Shown here in pieces: positions 1-3,803 of a DNA stretch of 9,846 bases; within the stretch, counting starts at the first letter, position 1, and each line of letters starts with the position of its first letter. Where the stretch lies: the NCBI GenBank assembly GCA_027335515.1, contig DAHWHT010000190.1, positions 1 through 9,846 of the forward strand. The letters run 5' to 3'. Source of the DNA: Clostridia bacterium. Lineage in GTDB: Bacteria > Bacillota_E > RBS10-35 > JAJYVN01. The notes beneath the pieces were generated by a model. It saw only the letters and a program-made list of their open reading frames with translations. It did no database searches and had not been told where the DNA came from. The position numbers and the translations under genes are program-made.

Positions 1-180
1 CGGTGGTGCCTGGACGGGCGGGACCTGCACTGCGGCGACGGGCTGACGGTGCAGGTGGGCGGGCGGTGGCTGCCGGTGCGGGTCGAGCTGGACGACCGCG
101 ACGGGTGGCTGCTCTACGCCGATGGCGACCGGGTGCGTGTCCTGCCTACCCGCTCGCTGCCGGTCCGCCTGGACCCATGA
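1..180 (+). CDS. DUF5348-like small protein, C-terminal fragment
   Basis: Frame 1 is open from the window edge to a TGA at 178-180 and gives the last 59 residues of a protein whose start lies outside the window. The fragment has the look of the DUF5348 family as I remember it: a LHCG-type motif (here DLHCGDGL) followed by a short beta-rich stretch with GGRWLPVRVE and a GWLLY strand. DUF5348 proteins are small, have no known function, and are often found on plasmids and conjugative elements of Firmicutes. Codons have the strong G/C third-base bias seen in the neighbouring genes, which supports real coding. The stop overlaps the start of the next gene in an ATGA arrangement, so the two are probably translated together. 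The family call is from memory of the motif, so I hold it at moderate confidence; that this is coding is fairly sure. Confidence 0.6.
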   Translation, partial: RWCLDGRDLHCGDGLTVQVGGRWLPVRVELDDRDGWLLYADGDRVRVLPTRSLPVRLDP

Positions 181-542
181 GCCGCGGATCCGGGTCCGGA
201 CTTGCGACCGTTGATGGAGGCGGTTGGTCGTGCGTGTTCGACGGAAGGTCCTGTTTGCCCTGGGTCCTGTTCCTGGTGGCCGCTATCGGTTTGCCGGACG
301 TGCCGGCGTTTGCGATCTGGCGGCGCCCCGGACGGCAATCCTTGTCGGCGTTGACGCTTTGGTGCCACAGCCTCCAGGCGCACTTGCTGATCGCCGTGTT
401 CCACCTGGCCGCGCGGCGGTGCTCGGTGGCCAGCACCCTGGACGACTTGGCATTGCTGGTCTTTGTCGCCGGCTTGGTGCTGATCGTGCTGGCCGTGTTT
501 GCCGGCCGTCGCGGCCGGGGCACCGATGCCGCGGCTTCCTGA
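177..542 (+). CDS. Small integral membrane protein, unknown function
   Basis: I do not recognise this 121-residue protein. The chosen ATG at 177 overlaps the stop of the upstream gene (ATGA), a usual sign of translational coupling. A GTG at 234 behind a GGAGG at 216-220 is an alternative start, but its spacing is long. Hydrophobic segments lie at about residues 29-50 (PWVLFLVAAIGLPDVPAFAI), 65-80 (around LLIAVFHLAA) and 88-110 (LALLVFVAGLVLIVLAVFAG), so two or three membrane helices are likely, with a short Arg/Gly-rich C-terminal tail. Third codon positions are strongly G/C in this frame. Other frames are also open here because of the base composition, but they give Arg/Pro/Gly-rich sequence without membrane segments. 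The gene ends just before a 450-base block with no credible gene. Confidence 0.6.
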   Translation: MSRGSGSGLATVDGGGWSCVFDGRSCLPWVLFLVAAIGLPDVPAFAIWRRPGRQSLSALTLWCHSLQAHLLIAVFHLAARRCSVASTLDDLALLVFVAGLVLIVLAVFAGRRGRGTDAAAS

Positions 543-993
543 GCCGGGGACGGGCGGGTGGGGCCAGGGCAGAGGACACGCCGGGGCGCCCTCGGGGACA
601 CAGCCCCCGTCGCGCCCCGGACCCCCACCCGCCCCGTCTTCCGGGTCGGGACCCCCGCCCCGGACCCCACCCGGGTTCGGAGGCGCGGCCCTCCGCTGCA
701 CTGCGGCCCGCTTGGGAGCATTGGCGGCGGCCTTGGGCTCCCGAGTCTACCCGCCGTCGTCCGCTGCGCGGTCTTGCGGTCCTGGTGCACGGGTGCCCCG
801 GCTTCGGCCGGGGGCCTCGCGCGTCTCGCCGACGCAGCCAACCCTGCGCCCTACGGGCTGCCCCAGGGTTGGGCGGCGGCGGTCGCCCGACTGCGCCCAT
901 GCACCGACCCGCCCGGCGGGCCGGGCCTTTGGCCCGTCCTCGGGGAGCCCGTCAAGGCCACCTCCAAACAAATGGCCTTGGTGGGTGGAGTGG
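543..993 (+). other. GC-rich noncoding block rich in hairpins; possible structured RNA
   Basis: No convincing gene is seen in this roughly 450-base gap; open frames here give only Pro/Arg/Gly-rich low-complexity sequence in several frames at once. The stretch is packed with potential hairpins. The largest pairs 549-563 with 623-638 (15 pairs, one bulged C at 635) and encloses an 8-bp stem (581-588 with 613-620) and an apical 5-bp stem (593-597 with 605-609). Further stems are 641-646/669-674, 678-683/690-695, 711-719/737-745 (one wobble), 796-802/807-813 closed by a TTCG tetraloop, 838-846/864-872 with an inner 848-851/855-858, and 922-927/931-936. At such a GC content many short stems arise by chance; only the nested outer stem looks clearly beyond that. 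It may be a noncoding RNA or a long 5' leader of the RadC-like gene. I match it to no known RNA family. Confidence 0.35.
953..980 (+). repeat. Inverted repeat just upstream of the RadC-like gene
   Basis: CAAGGCCA (953-960) and TGGCCTTG (973-980) form a perfect 8-bp inverted repeat around a 12-base spacer that is A-rich compared with its surroundings (CCTCCAAACAAA). It ends four bases before the ribosome binding site GGTGGAG (984-990) of the RadC-like gene. It could be a repressor operator or a leader hairpin governing access to that site. No clear -35/-10 pair is visible beside it, so its role is uncertain. Confidence 0.35.
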
Positions 994-999
994 ATGGCG

Positions 1000-1530
1000 A
1001 TGGCGGATGCGGTGGCCCGGTCCCTGTGGGGAGAGTCGGCGCGGCCCGCCCCGGCGGTCGGCGCCGACCCTCGGTGGGTGCGGGTCGAGATGGTGCGCGA
1101 GGCGCGGGTGGGCGCGTACCGCACCTGGTCGCTGTCCGAGCCGTGCGACGCCGCGCTGCTGCTGGAGCCATTGCTGCGGCGGGAAGCGCGGGAGGTCTTC
1201 CTTGCGGCCTACCTGGACACGAAGCACCGGATCAACGCGGTGCAGAGGGTGGGCCTGGGTGCCATCGACCACGTGCCGGTCGAGCCGCGCGAGGTGTTCA
1301 CGGCGGCGCTGCTGACCAACGCGGCGGCGGTGATCGTGGCGCACAACCATCCGTCCGGTGATCCCGAGCCCTCCCACGCCGACTGTGCGGTGACCCGGCG
1401 CCTGGTGCTGGCGGGGAATCTGCTGGGGGTCGCCGTGTTGGACCACCTGGTGATCGGCGACGGCTGCTGGACTAGCCTGCGCAGTGCGCGGCCGGACCTG
1501 TTCGAGCCCGAGGCGCCGCGACCGGTGTGA
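1000..1530 (+). CDS. RadC-like JAB/JAMM-domain protein, short form
   Basis: The 176-residue product carries the RadC-type JAB/JAMM metalloprotease-like domain, a zinc-site fold of uncertain activity in this family. The complete metal motif is visible: HNHPSGDPEPSHAD, that is H115-x-H117-x7-S125-x2-D128, with upstream E98 in the PREVF motif as the likely catalytic glutamate and the usual GVAVLDHLVIGD strand after it. Full RadC proteins are about 220 residues and have an N-terminal helix-hairpin-helix part; this one has only about 40 different residues in front of the core. Short RadC-like proteins are common on mobile elements and prophages, and E. coli RadC is no longer thought to be a DNA repair factor. 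ATG 1000 is chosen because GGTGGAG at 984-990 lies nine bases upstream; ATG 994 is the alternative. The upstream frame stays open but looks noncoding. Confidence 0.92.
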   Translation: MADAVARSLWGESARPAPAVGADPRWVRVEMVREARVGAYRTWSLSEPCDAALLLEPLLRREAREVFLAAYLDTKHRINAVQRVGLGAIDHVPVEPREVFTAALLTNAAAVIVAHNHPSGDPEPSHADCAVTRRLVLAGNLLGVAVLDHLVIGDGCWTSLRSARPDLFEPEAPRPV

Positions 1531-1537
1531 CGCGGCG

Positions 1538-1563
1538 GGGCGGGGGCCAACGGGCCTCCGCCC
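1538..1563 (+). other. 11-bp GC-rich hairpin between two genes
   Basis: GGGCGGGGGCC (1538-1548) pairs with GGCCTCCGCCC (1553-1563) across an AACG loop, with one G-T wobble. It starts eight bases after the RadC-like stop and ends eleven bases before the ribosome binding site of the next gene. No T-run follows, so it is not a classical intrinsic terminator. An mRNA-stabilising or partially attenuating hairpin is possible, as is a by-product of GC richness. Confidence 0.4.
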
Positions 1564-1587
1564 ACGGCGACCTGGAGGTGGAAACGG

Positions 1588-2085
1588 ATGGGACCCATGC
1601 GGGTGTATCTGACGGGGTCCGACGGGGACGCGCAGGCTGCGGTGGCCGACTGGCTGCGACGGCGGCACGGGTTTGCGCGGGTCGCGCTCTCCGGTGGTCC
1701 GCTTGACGCGCAGCGCATGCGCGGCGGTGACTCGGTGCGCGCGGCGGCGCTGGCCCTGGAGCACGGCGATCGGCAGGCGTCCCTCGTGATCGACGGTGTG
1801 CGGACTACGGCCGAGGCGGAATACCTGCGCGCCCGTGGGGTGCTCGGCGTGCGGGTGGCGGCACGGCTCTTGCGCAGCGAGCAGCCGGACGGGTTGGCCG
1901 GTGATGCGCCGGAGGTGGATGTGGCGACCGTGCCCGTCGACCTGGTGCTGCTGCCGTTCCGCGAGCCGCTGGCCCACGACCGCGACCTGCGCCTGCTGGT
2001 GGCCCGGCTCGCCGTGTTGCATGCGACACGGGCCATGGCGGTGCGGGTGCCGCAATCGACGCGGGGAGTCCGGCAGGGGAGGTGA
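1588..2085 (+). CDS. Degenerate P-loop nucleotide-kinase-like protein
   Basis: The 165-residue product resembles small nucleoside-monophosphate/dephospho-CoA kinase-like P-loop proteins, especially phage-type deoxynucleotide monophosphate kinases. An N-terminal strand MRVYLTGSDGD leads into a helix, and the later LVIDGVRTTAEAEYL (D69, R72) matches the family's DGVR-x-x-x-E pattern, followed by a GVLGVRVAARLLR strand. The Walker A loop is broken: the expected GxxGxGK(S/T) reads G10-S-D-G13-D-A-Q-A, so lysine is replaced by Gln16 and the Ser/Thr by Ala17. ATP-dependent kinase activity is therefore unlikely, and a binding or regulatory role is inferred. The start is secure: GGAGGTG at 1574-1580 lies seven bases before ATG 1588. 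The stop overlaps the next reading frame. The fold assignment is moderately sure; that the gene is real is quite sure. Confidence 0.55.
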   Translation: MGPMRVYLTGSDGDAQAAVADWLRRRHGFARVALSGGPLDAQRMRGGDSVRAAALALEHGDRQASLVIDGVRTTAEAEYLRARGVLGVRVAARLLRSEQPDGLAGDAPEVDVATVPVDLVLLPFREPLAHDRDLRLLVARLAVLHATRAMAVRVPQSTRGVRQGR

Positions 2086-2090
2086 TGGCG

Positions 2091-2720
2091 GTGCGGGACC
2101 ATACGCACGCGGTCATCGGGGCCTGTGCCTGTGTGCCGCTGGCGATCCTGCTGGGTGGGTCGGTGATGCTGCCGATCTGCGCGGCTGCGGGCGCCATCGG
2201 CGCGGTGCTGCCCGACATCGACCATCCGCACAGTGCCTGGGGCCGGTTCGTGCCCTGGCCGGCCGCCGCAGTGGAAAACCACCACACGGGCTTTGTCGCC
2301 CACGGCCGGCGGTGGTTTGGCGGCCGGACGATCTGGCACCGGGGCGAGACGCACAGCATCGGCGCGGCGGGCATTGCGGTGCTGGCCACGCTCGCACTCG
2401 GGCGGTGGCTCTCTGGCGCGACCTTCGCTTGGCTGCAGCGCCGCGGCGCGCCGCCTGTGGCGCACCTGCCATTGGTGGCCTGGGGCCTGGCGGCCGTCGC
2501 GGCGGCCGCCGTGTTGGTCGGCTACCTCAGCCACCTGGTGGCCGACCTGGCCAACCCCAGCCCGCAGATGCTGTGGTGGCCTTTCTCCCGGCGTATGGTC
2601 CATCCGCACTGGGCCCCGGCGATCCCGGAGGCGAGTATCCAGGGGCAGTGGCTGGAGCGCGGCGCAGTGGTTGCGGCGATCGCCCTGGCAATGCTCCTGT
2701 GGGGCGGTCGGCCGGTGTGA
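2091..2720 (+). CDS. YdjM-family membrane-bound metal-dependent hydrolase
   Basis: This is an integral membrane protein of about 209 residues from the YdjM/DUF457 family, described as LexA-regulated or putative metal-dependent hydrolases; the substrate is unknown. The family's metal-binding pattern is complete: H4-T-H6 near the start, LPDIDHPHS (D42, D44, H45, H47), HRGETHS (H83, H88) and GYLSHLVADLANPSP (H148, D152), followed by WWPFSRR. Between these lie hydrophobic helices, for example CVPLAILLGGSVMLPICAAA, AAGIAVLATLALG and VVAAIALAMLL near the end. GTG 2091 is preferred because GGGGAGG at 2076-2082 sits eight bases before it and the protein then begins MRDHTH, like its relatives. ATG 2085 (sharing an A with the upstream TGA) and GTG 2082 are alternatives. 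The junction indicates translational coupling to the kinase-like gene. Confidence 0.88.
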   Translation: MRDHTHAVIGACACVPLAILLGGSVMLPICAAAGAIGAVLPDIDHPHSAWGRFVPWPAAAVENHHTGFVAHGRRWFGGRTIWHRGETHSIGAAGIAVLATLALGRWLSGATFAWLQRRGAPPVAHLPLVAWGLAAVAAAAVLVGYLSHLVADLANPSPQMLWWPFSRRMVHPHWAPAIPEASIQGQWLERGAVVAAIALAMLLWGGRPV

Positions 2721-2724
2721 GGCA

Positions 2725-2755
2725 CTGCCATCTCAAGCAGCGGCCAGGGTATCAT
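2725..2755 (+). promoter_or_regulatory. Possible weak promoter before the Uma2 gene
   Basis: TATCAT at 2750-2755 matches five of six bases of the -10 consensus, and CTGCCA at 2725-2730 is a poor -35 with a long 19-base gap. A transcript starting near 2762 would have a very short leader containing the AGGGGG ribosome binding site at 2762-2767. The gene could equally be read through from upstream. The support is slight. Confidence 0.25.
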
Positions 2756-2776
2756 GTGGTCAGGGGGCGATGCGCC

Positions 2777-3343
2777 GTGGCGGTGAGCAAGCACGAGGCC
2801 GGACGCGGCAACTTTACTTACGAGGACCTGCTGTATACGCCGGACGACGGCAAGCGGTACGAGGTGCTGGAAGGGGACCTGCTCGTGAGCCCGGCGCCGA
2901 AGGTCAAGCATCAGCGGATCGTGAAGCGCTTGCAGGGTCTCTTGGTGCGGGCCGAAGACGCGGGACACGGCGAAGGCTTTTCGGCGCCGCTGGACGTGGT
3001 GCTTTCCATGCACGACGTGGTGGAGCCCGACCTGCTCTTTATCACCACGGACCGCTTGGGGATTCTGACGGCGGAGAACGTCCAGGGCGCGCCGGACCTA
3101 GTGGTGGAAGTCATCTCCGACGGCAGCCGGCACAGGGATGTGATCACCAAGCGGCACACTTACGAACGCTACGGCGTTCGCTTCTACTGGCTGGTCGATC
3201 CCGAGGAGGAGACGGTCCGGGTCTTTGAGCTCAAGGACGGCGGCTATGGTGATCCTCGTGTGCTGACGGCCGGCCAGGAGCTCGGCTGCGCGCTCTTTCC
3301 CGGTATCACCCAGGACGTGGGCAAGCTCTTCTCCGAGCCCTGA
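2777..3343 (+). CDS. Uma2-family PD-(D/E)xK nuclease-fold protein
   Basis: The 188-residue product belongs to the Uma2 family (formerly DUF820), which has a restriction-endonuclease-like fold and is often present in many copies in Cyanobacteria, Chloroflexi and other bacteria. Its biological role is not established. Family landmarks are all present: FTYEDLLYTPDDGKRYEVLE near the start, with E29; VVEPDLLFI with E83 and D85; GAPDLVVEVIS with D107 and E111; and K125 followed by YERYGVRFYWLVDPEE. These give a plausible complete nuclease core. GTG 2777 is chosen because AGGGGG (2762-2767) lies nine bases upstream and the protein then has the usual family length; GTG 2783 is a near alternative. Base composition is visibly less GC-extreme than in the genes before 2720. 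A hairpin terminator follows within 40 bases, so this gene ends its transcript. Confidence 0.92.
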   Translation: MAVSKHEAGRGNFTYEDLLYTPDDGKRYEVLEGDLLVSPAPKVKHQRIVKRLQGLLVRAEDAGHGEGFSAPLDVVLSMHDVVEPDLLFITTDRLGILTAENVQGAPDLVVEVISDGSRHRDVITKRHTYERYGVRFYWLVDPEEETVRVFELKDGGYGDPRVLTAGQELGCALFPGITQDVGKLFSEP

Positions 3344-3371
3344 GCCACTGGAACCACAACAACACACAGAC

Positions 3372-3411
3372 GACACACTGGGCGGCCCACGAGGCCGTCC
3401 TTTCGCGTGTC
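3372..3411 (+). terminator. Hairpin terminator after the Uma2 gene (imperfect palindrome)
   Basis: GGGCGGCC (3380-3387) pairs with GGCCGTCC (3393-3400) around a CACGA loop with one wobble, and TTT follows at 3401-3403. An outer GACAC (3372-3376) can pair with GTGTC (3407-3411). The core and the loop are the same as in the palindrome at 5985-6025, of which this looks like a decayed copy. The position shortly after a stop and the short T-run suit an intrinsic terminator, though a weak one. Confidence 0.6.
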
Positions 3412-3493
3412 CGGGCCCGTTTCGAGAACGCGCGGCGGGGATGTGGCCCGATACCGCGCGGTGCTTCCGTACTGGCCCGGCGGCGACACGCCA

Positions 3494-3522
3494 TTGCCCA
3501 CGGGATATGGACGTGGTACCGT
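3494..3522 (+). promoter_or_regulatory. Candidate sigma-A promoter for the riboswitch leader
   Basis: TTGCCC (3494-3499) and TACCGT (3517-3522) are 17 bases apart, and TG at 3514-3515 gives an extended -10. A start near 3529 would place the aptamer about 50 bases into the transcript. Some promoter must lie between the terminator and 3581, and this is the best fit I see, but both hexamers are poor. The bases from 3412 to 3493 show nothing else that I can interpret. Confidence 0.35.
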
Positions 3523-3580
3523 TCGTGTGCTCGGGCGGCAGTGCCGCTGCGGGCACAACTGAATAGCGCACTATGCTGAT

Positions 3581-3701
3581 CGCTGAGTCGCCGCCAGCGG
3601 CGAACGGGGGACCCAAGACGGATCCGTGGGGCGAATCCTCGGAGACCTTGCCGAGGTAGGGGTATCATTCACTCCGAGCCCGTCAGCTAACCTCGTAAGC
3701 G
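3581..3701 (+). promoter_or_regulatory. Cyclic-di-AMP riboswitch aptamer (ydaO-yuaA class)
   Basis: The conserved blocks of the ydaO-yuaA leader, which binds c-di-AMP, appear in the right order: CGCTGAGT at 3581-3588, a hairpin TCGCCG/CGGCGA (3588-3603), ACGGGGGACCCA (3604-3615), GGGGCGAATCC (3628-3638), a hairpin CCTCGG/CCGAGG (3637-3656), GGTAGGGGTATC (3655-3666), then CCGAGCCCGTCAGCTAACC (3674-3692) and TCGTAAGCG (3693-3701). The closing stem pairs CGCT (3581-3584) with AGCG (3698-3701). A small ACGGATCCGT hairpin (3618-3627) caps one arm. Such switches usually lower expression of potassium and osmolyte transporters or wall-lytic enzymes when c-di-AMP is high. Here the only downstream gene before a terminator is a cation/proton antiporter, which fits potassium homeostasis. 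The identification rests on direct recognition of the consensus and is very secure. Confidence 0.96.
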
Positions 3702-3803
3702 TGGAATGTGGTGCAGGCTGCCCTCTTGATAGGGCGCATGGCGGTCTGCCGTGCGCCGATGGGCGGCGTCTCGGCGACGGCAAGCCTTTCTGGGGGTATT
3801 GCC
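3702..3803 (+). promoter_or_regulatory. Expression platform between riboswitch and antiporter start
   Basis: This 100-base stretch holds three short stems. GCCCT/AGGGC (3720-3724 with 3731-3735) overlaps GGCGCATGG/CCGTGCGCC (3733-3741 with 3749-3757), so only one of these two can form. GGCAA/TTGCC (3779-3783 with 3799-3803) holds the ribosome binding site GGGGG (3792-3796) in its loop and ends exactly at the ATG. None is followed by a T-run, so the switch may act on translation or by a non-classical terminator. The pairings are read from the sequence; the mechanism is inferred. Confidence 0.5.

Noticed and set aside
953..980. Intrinsic terminator upstream of the RadC-like gene
   Set aside because: The inverted repeat has a 12-base loop and no T-run, so it does not look like a terminator.
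499..999. In-frame upstream extension that would make the RadC-like protein 343 residues
   Set aside because: The extension is Pro/Arg/Ser/Gly-rich, several frames are open at once because of high GC, and a good ribosome binding site sits directly before ATG 1000.
224..1315. Long plus-strand reading frame overlapping the small membrane protein and the RadC-like gene
   Set aside because: It runs out of frame through the clear JAMM domain and gives Arg/Gly/Pro-rich sequence with no motif; a product of stop-poor GC-rich DNA.
1209..2609. 466-residue minus-strand reading frame
   Set aside because: It lies opposite three plus-strand genes with recognised motifs and good ribosome sites; the product is Arg/Ala/Pro/Ser-rich without domain features.
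1796..2776. Long N-terminal extension in frame with the Uma2 gene
   Set aside because: It overlaps the kinase-like and YdjM-type genes in another frame; the Uma2 domain starts normally just after GTG 2777.
3708..3803. Earlier GTG start for the antiporter
   Set aside because: It falls at the end of the riboswitch region and lacks a ribosome site, while ATG 3804 has GGGGG seven bases upstream and the protein then begins like its relatives.
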